64,000 nt of DNA, from the NCBI RefSeq assembly GCF_046156265.1, contig NZ_JAWDIR010000048.1, forward strand, positions 147,038-211,037, given 5' to 3'. Positions 8,606-16,703 of the stretch are shown here, in pieces. The notes beneath the pieces are model-generated. The model did not search any database. It was not told the origin of the DNA and was given only the letters and a program-made list of their open reading frames with translations. How positions within the stretch are numbered: the stretch's first letter is position 1; every line of letters begins with the position of its first letter. Position numbers and translations under genes: made by a program. This DNA comes from CAMDHY01 sp046156265. Lineage in GTDB: Bacteria > Pseudomonadota > Alphaproteobacteria > Rhizobiales > Segnochrobactraceae.

Positions 8606-8784
8606 GCCGGGCTGCCGGCCATTCGGCGCCGGGCGAGCCGGGCGACAGGACCCCGCAAAACGGGAAAGGCGCGGCGCGGATCGGCGAAATGGCCGTCCGT
8701 GCCGCGCCTTCGGCGGGAGGGGACCGAGCCCCCGCTCCCGCGCAGGCCACCGCCCGGGTGGGGCGGGCGGCGGCCTCGTCTCTG

Positions 8785-8804
8785 CCGGGCCGCGAACGGC
8801 CCGG
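8785..8804 (+). terminator. Hairpin, possible bidirectional terminator
   Basis: CCGGGCCG (8785-8792) and CGGCCCGG (8797-8804) form a perfect 8-bp stem with a CGAA tetraloop. It is followed on the plus strand by a modest T-containing stretch (TACTTTCC). It lies between the convergent iorB and chemoreceptor genes. There is no strong U-tract, so termination efficiency is uncertain. Confidence 0.4.
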
Positions 8805-8914
8805 TACTTTCCGGTATCTGTCCGCGCCTCAGGCGGCGCGGAGCTTGTCGGTCTTGTCCGGGGCTCAGGCGGCCCGGTACTTTCCGGTTCTGTCCGCGCC
8901 TCAGGCGGCCCGGA
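8798..8914. repeat. Imperfect direct repeats copied around the 3' end of the chemoreceptor gene
   Basis: A unit of about 44 bp occurs at 8798-8842 and again at 8871-8914. The copies differ by a 1-nt insertion and one or two substitutions. A third, diverged partial copy lies at about 8841-8875. The second copy includes the stop codon and last codons (VRAA) of the minus-strand chemoreceptor. The repeat therefore looks like duplication of the gene's terminal segment into the downstream gap. Confidence 0.7.
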
Positions 8915-10928
8915 CGTGGTCGACGAACTTGCGGACCTCGCCGCGCAGCGTCTCCGACTGGCGGGCGAGTTCGCTCGCCGACGACAGCACCTGCGTCGCC
9001 GCCGAGGACGACACTTCCGCCGCCTGCAGCACGGCCGCGATGTTGGTGGTCACCTCGTTGGTGCCCATCGCCGCCTGCTGGACGTTGCGGGCGACCGCCG
9101 CCGTCGTCGCACCCTGCTCCTCGACAGCCGCGACGATCGCAGCCGCGATGCCGTTGATGTCGCCGATGGTGCGGCCGACGTTGGAGATCGCCACCACCGC
9201 GTCCTCGGTCGAGCCCTGCATCCCGCCGATCTGGGCGGAGATCTCCGCCGTCGCCTTCGAGGTCTGCTCGGCGAGGCTCTTCACCTCCTGGGCCACCACC
9301 GCGAAGCCCTTGCCGGCTTCACCGGCGCGGGCGGACTCGATGGTCGCGTTCAGGGCGAGCAGGTTGGTCTGGGCGGCGATGTCGCCGATCAGGCCGACGA
9401 TGGCGCCGATCTTGTCGGCGTCGGCGCGCAGGCTGGTCATGCGGGTGTTGGTTTCACCCGCCTCGCCGACGGCGCGCGAGGCGACGTTGGTCGACTGGCT
9501 GACCTGCTGGCCGATCTCGCTCGCCGAGGCGGCGAGTTCCTCGACCGCAGCGGCCACCGTCTGCACGTTGGTCGCCGCCTCTTCCGCCGCCGCGGCGACG
9601 GCAGCCGCCTGGGCGGCCGTCTCCTCGGAGGTGGCCGTCAGGCTCTGGGCCGCCGCCTGCAGCTCGGTCGCCGCCGACGACACCATCTCGACGATCTTGC
9701 CGACCGCCGCCTCGAACTGCTCGGCGAGCGCCAGCATGTCGGCCTTGCGCTTCGCCGCCGCCTCGACCTCGGCACGCGCCGTCTCCTCGCGGAGCCGCTT
9801 CGCCTCGGCGAGACCGTCGCGGAAGACGCCGAGCACCGTCGACTGCTCGCCGAGCTCGTCGCCGCGGCCGGCCGACGGGATCTCGGTGTCGAGCGCACCC
9901 TGGCCGATCTTGTCCATCGCCCGCGTCATCGCCGACAGCGGACGGGCGATGCCGAAGATCGCGTAGATGGCGGAGCCGACGAGCACGACGATCAAGAGGC
10001 CGACCATGCCGTAGACGACCATCTCGCCGAAGCCGGAGGCGGCGTGGGCCGCAGCCTGCGCTTCTTTCACGCGCGCTTCGGCGGCGTCGATCGCCTCACG
10101 CACCAGCGTGATCGCCGCGGCCGCCAGCGGCAGGCTCTCCTTGTCGACGATCTCGTCGACGCGATCGTTCAGCGCCAGCACCGCCTGCGACGTGGTGACA
10201 TAGGAGTTGAAACCCTGCTCCAGCGCCTCGATCGGCTGCATGATCGCCGGGATGCCAGCGACCGCACCACGCAAGGTTGCGAAGGCTCCCGTGGCACGCT
10301 TCTCCGCGTCCGCAATGGACTGGAGGATCGCCGCATCGCGAGTCGTCAGATAGCGCCACGAGTAGGCGCGGATGGTCTGGTAGTCGCGCTCGATCCCGTA
10401 GAATGTACGCATCAGCTGCTGGGGATCGCTGCTCGCCTCGAGAGCATTTCTCGCCTTGTCGGAGAGGTCGCCCCACTGGCCCGAGACCGCGTCACGCGCA
10501 GCGTGGCCGGCGATTTCTTCCTTGCGGACGGCCGCAATGGCGAGGGTCGACTGGCCGTAGGCGGTGATGTCGCTGGCGATCTTCTCGAGCCGCTGCTTGT
10601 TCGCCGGCAGCGTCGCCCGGTCTGCGGCCTCGCCAAGAAGCTTGCCGGCCTCGGCGATGTCGGCCGTGATGCTCTCGGAGAACTTGTCGACCTGTGCCGG
10701 GTCGAGCGTCAGCCGCATGTCCTTGGTGGTCGCCTGCATGCGGCGCAGAACGACGTTCGACTGCAGCGCTCCAAGTTCGATGTGCAGCTGGTCCTGAACG
10801 ACCTTTTCGCTCTGCTGCAGCAGGGAGCCGACCATGACCTGGGCGACGACGATCGCGCCCGCGAGAACAATTCCGACGGCGGCGCTGATGCCGAGCTTCG
10901 CGCCGATGGTGAGACGTAACCGAGACAT
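8901..10928 (-). CDS. Methyl-accepting chemotaxis protein
   Basis: The 675-residue protein has a first membrane segment at about residues 12-32. A helical periplasmic domain of about 240 residues follows and contains no PAS or Cache fold that I can see. A second membrane segment (GMVGLLIVVLVGSAIYAIFG), a HAMP region and a long coiled-coil signalling domain complete it. The conserved hairpin tip reads DIAAQTNLLALNATIESARAG. The periplasmic part resembles helical-bundle sensor modules; the ligand is unknown. The protein should cluster with CheA/CheW at the membrane. The start is the ATG at 10928 (MSRLRLTIGAKL). It is a single gene with no che genes in the window, though fliO at 46 kb suggests motility. 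Confidence 0.92.
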   Translation of the reverse strand: MSRLRLTIGAKLGISAAVGIVLAGAIVVAQVMVGSLLQQSEKVVQDQLHIELGALQSNVVLRRMQATTKDMRLTLDPAQVDKFSESITADIAEAGKLLGEAADRATLPANKQRLEKIASDITAYGQSTLAIAAVRKEEIAGHAARDAVSGQWGDLSDKARNALEASSDPQQLMRTFYGIERDYQTIRAYSWRYLTTRDAAILQSIADAEKRATGAFATLRGAVAGIPAIMQPIEALEQGFNSYVTTSQAVLALNDRVDEIVDKESLPLAAAAITLVREAIDAAEARVKEAQAAAHAASGFGEMVVYGMVGLLIVVLVGSAIYAIFGIARPLSAMTRAMDKIGQGALDTEIPSAGRGDELGEQSTVLGVFRDGLAEAKRLREETARAEVEAAAKRKADMLALAEQFEAAVGKIVEMVSSAATELQAAAQSLTATSEETAAQAAAVAAAAEEAATNVQTVAAAVEELAASASEIGQQVSQSTNVASRAVGEAGETNTRMTSLRADADKIGAIVGLIGDIAAQTNLLALNATIESARAGEAGKGFAVVAQEVKSLAEQTSKATAEISAQIGGMQGSTEDAVVAISNVGRTIGDINGIAAAIVAAVEEQGATTAAVARNVQQAAMGTNEVTTNIAAVLQAAEVSSSAATQVLSSASELARQSETLRGEVRKFVDHVRAA

Positions 10929-11185
10929 GAGGATGTGCACCTTCGATAGGGATGTTGCGTGAACAACACTCCTTTTCGGAGGCCGCCGTGGACGCACCAG
11001 TCCACGAGGTCGTCGAAAGGGAAGCTATGCCCCGCCGGGGTGCGATATTCATCGCGCTGGCTTGCACCGGGCTGGCGTGAAGCGGCGGGCGGCGGGGAAG
11101 TGGCCGAAGGGGCGTCGCAGCGGGAGCGCCTGACCGGCCGCCCGCGGTGCTGGCAGCGGCAGGCGAGAGCGCGCGGCGCCCGACT

Positions 11186-12472
11186 TCAGTCGCCGGCGCG
11201 GCGGAGGGCTGTGACGTCCGCGGCGGCGACGTCCGGCGCGCGGCCACCCCAGGTGGCGCGCAGGAAGTTCGACAGGTCGGCGATCTCCTGATCGGTCAGG
11301 AGATCGGTGAAGCCCGGCATGTCCTGAAGCCGGCCGTGCGGGAAGTCGCGCCACGGGATGCCATCGGCGAGCACCGCCAGCAGATTGGTCGGCCGAGGCA
11401 GGCGCAGCTCGGCGTTCGTCGTCATCGCCGGCGCCATCGACGGTGTGCCCTCGCCCTCGATACCGTGGCAACCGGCGCAGACGGCGATGTAGAGCCGCTG
11501 GCCGTTCTCGGCCGTCTCCGGCGACACCGGCGCCGCCGCAAACGCGGGGGCGGCCGGAGCCGGCTCGCCGGCGAGATAGGCCGCCATCGCCGCGGCGTCC
11601 TGGTCGGTCAGGTACTGCGTCGAATGGTGGACGACGTCGTACATGGCGAAGCCCATGACACCCTCCGGCCCCATGCCCGTGCGCATGAAGTCGCCCAGCC
11701 GCTCCGGCGCGAAGCCGAGGCGGGCGAGGCCGGCGGGGGTGATGTCGGGCGCATCGACGCCCTCGATGACGGCGCCCTGGAGATAGCGCGACGACACCAT
11801 GCCCATGGTGATGTCGCGCGGCGTGTGGCACTCGCCGCAATGGCCGAGGGCATCGACCAGGTAGCGCCCGCGGTTCCACGCGGCCGACTTCTGCGCGTCC
11901 GGCTCCGGCACGTCGCCGGGGAGGTTCAGGAAGTTCCAGAACGTCATGAACTGGCGGACGTAAGGAAACGGCAGGCTGTCCTCGCGGTCGGGCACCGCCA
12001 TCGGCTCGCGGGTCAGCATGTAGGCCCAGACGGCGTCGACGTCGTCCTCGCTCATCTGCCGGTACGAGACATAGGGCATCGCCGGATAGAGGTGGCGGCC
12101 GCCCTTGGCCACGCCGTCGCGCATGGCGCGGTGGAAGTCGGCCCGCGTCCACGAGCCGATGCCATAGGTCGGGTCCGGCGAGATGTTGGTGGCGTAGAGC
12201 GTGCCCATCGGCATCTCGAACGGCCGTCCGCCCGCCCACGGCGCGCCACCGACGGCGGTGTGGCAGGCAACGCAGTCGGCGGCGGTGGCGACGTAGCGGC
12301 CGCGCGGCGCGAGCTCGGCGATCTCCTCCGCCGTCAGCGGCGTCTCGACCGCGGCGCTGACGACGCTCTTCTCGAAGGCGCCGACGAAGACGGCGAGCGC
12401 GAAGCCGCCGCCGAGCACGACGATGACGACCGCGGCGAGGACGACCCGGTGCCAGACCTTGCGGATGATCAT
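11186..12472 (-). CDS. Membrane-anchored triheme cytochrome c, electron acceptor subunit
   Basis: The 428-residue protein has an N-terminal membrane anchor (about residues 9-30). Three c-type heme sites follow: CVACH at 67-71, CGECH at 212-216 and CAGCH at 332-336. This layout matches cytochrome subunits of membrane-bound alcohol/aldehyde dehydrogenases and of molybdenum hydroxylases that deliver electrons to the respiratory chain. GGAGG-like sequence precedes the ATG at 12472. It is the last gene of a three-gene operon: molybdopterin subunit, 2Fe-2S subunit (11 bp upstream), then this gene. Inference: it takes electrons from the 2Fe-2S subunit and passes them to quinone or a soluble cytochrome in the periplasm. 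Confidence 0.92.
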   Translation of the reverse strand: MIIRKVWHRVVLAAVVIVVLGGGFALAVFVGAFEKSVVSAAVETPLTAEEIAELAPRGRYVATAADCVACHTAVGGAPWAGGRPFEMPMGTLYATNISPDPTYGIGSWTRADFHRAMRDGVAKGGRHLYPAMPYVSYRQMSEDDVDAVWAYMLTREPMAVPDREDSLPFPYVRQFMTFWNFLNLPGDVPEPDAQKSAAWNRGRYLVDALGHCGECHTPRDITMGMVSSRYLQGAVIEGVDAPDITPAGLARLGFAPERLGDFMRTGMGPEGVMGFAMYDVVHHSTQYLTDQDAAAMAAYLAGEPAPAAPAFAAAPVSPETAENGQRLYIAVCAGCHGIEGEGTPSMAPAMTTNAELRLPRPTNLLAVLADGIPWRDFPHGRLQDMPGFTDLLTDQEIADLSNFLRATWGGRAPDVAAADVTALRRAGD

Positions 12473-12483
12473 GGTGCCCTCCC

Positions 12484-13029
12484 CTACCCGACCACGAGGC
12501 CGGGCGTGTCGAGGATCACCGACCGCACCGCCTCGTAGTAGCGCACGTAGCCCGTGCAGCGGCAGACGTGCGGAGCGAGCGCCTCCTCGATGGTGCGCTC
12601 GACATCGGCGCGCGCGACCGGCTCGCGCTGCAGCCGCTCCAGGAGCACCGTGGCACCGGTGACGAAGCCCGGCGTGCAGTAGCCGCACTGGAAGGAGAAG
12701 TGCTCGATGAAGGCCTGCTGGATCGGCGACAGCGCCACGACGTTGCCGTCGGCGTCCCGCTCGGCGTGGCCCTCGATGGTGGTGACCTTCTGGCCGGCGA
12801 AGAAGTGGGCGCCGGTGATGCAGCTGCGGATTTCGCGACGGGTGCCGTCGGGCTGTTCCAGCATGATCGTGCACGCCCAGCAGACGCCCTGCCCGCACGC
12901 CAGCCGGGAGCCGGTGAGGTTCAGGTACTCGTGCAGGAAGTCGACCATCATCAGGTTGTCCGGCACGTCGATCGGGCCGACCTGGCGGCCGTTGACGACG
13001 AGGGACAGCGGTGTCGACGGCAGCGTCAT
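12484..13029 (-). CDS. 2Fe-2S subunit of a periplasmic molybdenum hydroxylase
   Basis: The 181-residue protein carries two [2Fe-2S] motifs: LACGQGVCWACTIM with a later Cys, and QCGYCTPGF with CRCTGY. Its ATG at 13029 overlaps the stop codon of the upstream molybdopterin subunit as ATGA, which implies translational coupling. It belongs with the molybdopterin subunit and the triheme cytochrome c as one enzyme. It has no signal peptide of its own; export by hitch-hiking on the Tat signal of the large subunit is known for this family and likely here. Confidence 0.92.
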   Translation of the reverse strand: MTLPSTPLSLVVNGRQVGPIDVPDNLMMVDFLHEYLNLTGSRLACGQGVCWACTIMLEQPDGTRREIRSCITGAHFFAGQKVTTIEGHAERDADGNVVALSPIQQAFIEHFSFQCGYCTPGFVTGATVLLERLQREPVARADVERTIEEALAPHVCRCTGYVRYYEAVRSVILDTPGLVVG

Positions 13030-15890
13030 GCCAGCACCTCGCGGATGCGCGCCGGGGTGATCGGCGTCTCGCTGAAGCGGTGGCCGATGGCGTGCGCGAC
13101 GGCGTTGATGATGGCCGGCACGACGGCGATCATCACCACCTCGGCCATGCCCTTCGGCGGGTCGGTGTCGGAGAGCGGCGGCAGGATTTCCGACGTCTGC
13201 TTCCACACCGCCACGTCGGCGGCGTGGGGCAGGCGGTAGCGGTTCCAGTTCCAGGTGCCGTCGGCGGGGCCGCCCTCGTAGAGCGGCAGCTCCTCATAGA
13301 GCGCGTGGCCGATGCCCATGGCGAGGCCCCCCTGCAGCTGACCGGAAACGAGCTCCGGGACCACCTGGTTGCCGCACTCCAGGATCGAATGGTGGCTGGT
13401 GACGCGCGCCTCGCAGGTGGCGGTGTCGACCACCACCTCGGTGATGGTGCCGACCGAGGTGTAGTAGGTGACGCCGGCGTTGTTCAGCGCCGTCTCCGGA
13501 TAGGTGACGGTGGTGCGCGGCACGAAGTGGAAGCCGCCGGCGGTCATCAGCGCCTTGCGCTCGGGGGCAGCGCCCTCGCCGTACTGCACCGACAGGGCGT
13601 CGACCGGCAGCGTCGTCGGGCCGACACCGGGCACGTCGAAGGTCGCCGTCGCCCATCGCCAGCGGTTGAAGGTGTGGACGCTGACGCCCGTGACGAGCCC
13701 GAGGTCGTGGGCGGCGGCGACGACGCGCTCGAGCGGCAGCGGCTCGAGGCCGCCTCCGGCGAGCGCCCCGTCGACGAAGCGCAGGTCCGCCGGCGTGACG
13801 GAGAGCGCCGCGAACTGCCCGCCGCCGGGTCCGCGCGACCACAGCGCCACCGCCGCCGGCCATAGCGACAAGGTGAGCAGCGCCTGCGCGGCCGTACGAG
13901 TGGCGTGGCCGATGTAGTAGACGCTGTTCGACGCCGTCATTCCCGACAGATAGGTCGGCGTCCAGTGCGGGTCGGCGGCGAGCCGGTCCTGGTCCTGCTG
14001 CGAGATCGAATAGGGGATCTCGTTGGAGACGAGCGGCATCTCCGGGAAGTTCGTCGCCCCGTAGTCGCAAGCGTCCGGCACCCGGCCGATCACGTCGGCC
14101 ACCATCATCGCCTGGGCGGTGGTGAGGCCGGTTCCCATCTCCATGCCCTGCTGGCGCATGGTGAGACGGCCCGAGGCATCGAAGAAGAGCGTCGTGATCG
14201 CAGCTTCCGCGCCGCTGCCGAAGTCCTTCTGCACCTGCGCGTAGCCGACGCCGTAGCGCTTGCCGGGGTTCGCCGCCTCGAAGGCCGCCTTGGCCGCGAC
14301 GCGGTCCCGCCACAAGGGATGCGCGGCCGCCCGGTCGAGGATCTCCTCGTTGCGCAGCGCCCCGCCGGGGACGGCGCCCTGGGTGTTCTTCATGCCGGAG
14401 CGGAAGAGGTTCTTGCGGCGCAGCGCGATCGGGTCGATGCCGAGTTCGGCCGCCGCCGCGTCGACCAGCACTTCGGTGGCTGTCATCGTCTGGACGGTGC
14501 CGTAGCCGCGCGTCGAGCCGGACTCGACCGCCCGCGACGCGTAGGAGGCGACCGACAGGTCGCTCTTCGGGAAGTAGTAGACCGACTGCGCCGCCGAGGT
14601 GCCGACCAGCGAGACCTCCGGCGAGTAGTTGCGGCGGCCACCGCCGTCGGTGCGGTACTCGCCCTTCAGGATGCGGAAGGCACCGGTGGTGCGGTCGACG
14701 ACAAGCGTCGACTTCATCCAGAACGGATGCCGCTTCATCGCCGTGCGGAAGTGCTCGAAGCGGTCGAGCGCCAGCCGCACCGGCCGGCCCTCGCCATAGA
14801 GGCCGGCGACGATGGCGTAGAGCGGGAAGACCGAGTGGTCCTTGGTGCCGTAGCCGACGGTGTAGCCGATCGACAGGTCGAACTTCGTCAGCCGGAAGCG
14901 CGACGGCTCGAACATCGAGACGGTGGAGGTGACGGTCTCGTAGGGCGACTGCGTGCCGAGCACGGCGTGCAGGGTGCCGGTGACGAGGTCGTACCAGACG
15001 AGGCCGTTGTCGGCCTCCATCGCCGAGGCGTCGATGGACTGGGAGTAGTGCTCGCGCGTCAGCACCAGGGCGTCGTCGCCCGCCGCGGCGATCTCCCGGT
15101 CCACCTCGGCGACCGCCCACATCGCCCGGGCATTCGGGTCGCCGGCCTCGTCGGCGGCCGGCCAGAGGACGGCGTCGCCCTCGAAGCGGCCAAGGACGGT
15201 CGTGCCACCGTCCAGCGGCGAGTAGACGTCCCTATCGTCCGGCCGGGCGCCGCCGATGCGGACATAGCGGCCGCTGCCGTAGTTCGCCGGCGTGTTCGGG
15301 CCGGTGTGGGCGCCCCACTTCACGACCTCGGTGTCGAAGCGGATGCGCCGCTTGGCGGCGTCGTAGCGGCCGAAGTCGCGATAGAACAGCATCGCCACCG
15401 GCTGGCCGAGAAAGCGGGGTGTCTCGCCGGCCGGCACGAGGAAGACGTCACCGTAGAAGCCGGCGGGCAGGCCCTCGGAGCCGCCGGGCGGCAGCACTCC
15501 GTCGCGCACTAGATCGGCGCCCATGACGATGCGATCTGGCAGCAGGTTGTCGGCGTCACCGGCAGCGCCGAGCGCCGACAGATCGATGCCTTCGAAGGCG
15601 TGGTCGGCGCGGTCGCCGAAGATCATGAAGGCGTGGGTCTGCTCGCGCGGCCAGCCGGCCATGTCGATGGCGCGGAAATCACGGCCGAAGGTCTTGTCGC
15701 CGGTGACCTTGGCGACGGCGTCGTAGCGGAAGCGGGCCTTGCCGTCGGCGCCCACCCAGTGCGGCACGCGGTTGCGCGGCTCCTCGACGAGGTCGGCCCG
15801 CGCCGGACCTGCCAGCATCGCGATCTTGTACGCGACACCGGAGACCAGCCCCGCCTTCAGGAAACCGCGGCGCGACAGCCCCTTCGCCAT
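13026..15890 (-). CDS. Molybdopterin-binding large subunit with Tat signal, cytochrome-linked
   Basis: The 954-residue protein is long for the family. A twin-arginine signal SRRGFLKAG follows the ATG at 15890, which has GGGGGAG upstream. Visible molybdopterin-binding features include RQQGMEMGTGLTTAQAMM and GYGTVQTMTATEVLVD. The C-terminal segment reads PPKGMAEVVMIAVVPAIINAV, so the catalytic Glu stands in GMAE instead of the usual GxGE. The gene starts an operon with the 2Fe-2S and triheme c genes. This composition resembles nicotinate- or aldehyde-dehydrogenase-type periplasmic enzymes. The substrate is unknown. No accessory XdhC-type gene is adjacent. Confidence 0.9.
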   Translation of the reverse strand: MAKGLSRRGFLKAGLVSGVAYKIAMLAGPARADLVEEPRNRVPHWVGADGKARFRYDAVAKVTGDKTFGRDFRAIDMAGWPREQTHAFMIFGDRADHAFEGIDLSALGAAGDADNLLPDRIVMGADLVRDGVLPPGGSEGLPAGFYGDVFLVPAGETPRFLGQPVAMLFYRDFGRYDAAKRRIRFDTEVVKWGAHTGPNTPANYGSGRYVRIGGARPDDRDVYSPLDGGTTVLGRFEGDAVLWPAADEAGDPNARAMWAVAEVDREIAAAGDDALVLTREHYSQSIDASAMEADNGLVWYDLVTGTLHAVLGTQSPYETVTSTVSMFEPSRFRLTKFDLSIGYTVGYGTKDHSVFPLYAIVAGLYGEGRPVRLALDRFEHFRTAMKRHPFWMKSTLVVDRTTGAFRILKGEYRTDGGGRRNYSPEVSLVGTSAAQSVYYFPKSDLSVASYASRAVESGSTRGYGTVQTMTATEVLVDAAAAELGIDPIALRRKNLFRSGMKNTQGAVPGGALRNEEILDRAAAHPLWRDRVAAKAAFEAANPGKRYGVGYAQVQKDFGSGAEAAITTLFFDASGRLTMRQQGMEMGTGLTTAQAMMVADVIGRVPDACDYGATNFPEMPLVSNEIPYSISQQDQDRLAADPHWTPTYLSGMTASNSVYYIGHATRTAAQALLTLSLWPAAVALWSRGPGGGQFAALSVTPADLRFVDGALAGGGLEPLPLERVVAAAHDLGLVTGVSVHTFNRWRWATATFDVPGVGPTTLPVDALSVQYGEGAAPERKALMTAGGFHFVPRTTVTYPETALNNAGVTYYTSVGTITEVVVDTATCEARVTSHHSILECGNQVVPELVSGQLQGGLAMGIGHALYEELPLYEGGPADGTWNWNRYRLPHAADVAVWKQTSEILPPLSDTDPPKGMAEVVMIAVVPAIINAVAHAIGHRFSETPITPARIREVLA

Positions 15891-16115
15891 CCGCTCCCCC
15901 ACTTGTCGTTATCCGGTTGCCCCCGCACCGTGTGTTGCACCATCCCTAGCATGGCCCGATGTGCTTCGGACCGTTCCAAACCGCTCGGATGACAGCAAAT
16001 TTTCGCGCGCGGCGCGGCGTCCCCAGGGCCACCTCACCTCACGGCAAGCCGACGCCGTCCGCAGCGTCGGGTCGGTCCTCGAGGCCGATCGGGGGGCGTC
16101 GTGGCCGGAGGCCTC

Positions 16116-16676
16116 TCAGCCGGCAACGGCCTCGCGCGGCGGCAGCAGGCTCTCCAGGCAGTCGAACACCCGGTCGCGCTCCTCGAGGCTGAGGGACTCG
16201 AGCTCCAGCATCGAGGCGAGCCAGAGGCCGTCGATCGCAACGGTGAACAGAGCCGCGTGGCCGGCCGTCATGCCGTCCTGCTCGAGGGAGCGGCGCATGG
16301 CGCGGCGATGCACCACCGTCGCCGCGCGAACCTCGGGATGAATCGGCAGCGACGGCAGCACGGCCGCGGCGACGCGCGGGAAGTCGTTGCGCTCGAAGCG
16401 GGCGCGGGTCGCGGCGAGGCAGGCGTGCGCAAAGGCGCCGGGACCGTCGTCGGCGCCGGCTTCCCTTGCGATGTCCTCGTAGAATGTCTCGAACAGACGG
16501 TCGACCACGGCCGCCTGCAGGCTTTCCAGCGTTGGGAAGACGCGGCGCACCTCGCACGGGTCGAGGTCGGCGTGGGCCGCCGCCTCATCCAGGCTGACGG
16601 CCCGCGCCCCCGTCTCCGCCACCACGTACGCGATGGCGTCGAGCACCATCTCGCGCAGCGCCGGATCGTCGGACAT
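16116..16676 (-). CDS. TetR-family transcriptional regulator
   Basis: The 186-residue protein has an N-terminal helix-turn-helix (ARAVSLDEAAAHADLDPCEVRRVFPTLESLQAAVVDR) followed by an all-helical C-terminal domain. That layout is the TetR fold, although the HTH is less canonical than usual. It lies 27 bp downstream of the CoxL-like gene on the same strand and is probably co-transcribed with it. Inference: it responds to a small molecule linked to that oxidoreductase. No palindromic operator is obvious in the 225-bp gap between this gene and the next operon. Confidence 0.82.
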   Translation of the reverse strand: MSDDPALREMVLDAIAYVVAETGARAVSLDEAAAHADLDPCEVRRVFPTLESLQAAVVDRLFETFYEDIAREAGADDGPGAFAHACLAATRARFERNDFPRVAAAVLPSLPIHPEVRAATVVHRRAMRRSLEQDGMTAGHAALFTVAIDGLWLASMLELESLSLEERDRVFDCLESLLPPREAVAG

Positions 16677-16703
16677 CGGTCACCCCTCGCCTCACGGCTC
16701 GTC

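Noticed and set aside
10929..11185. A small gene in the chemoreceptor-cytochrome gap
   Set aside because: Frames here are short, arginine-rich and lack ribosome binding sites.
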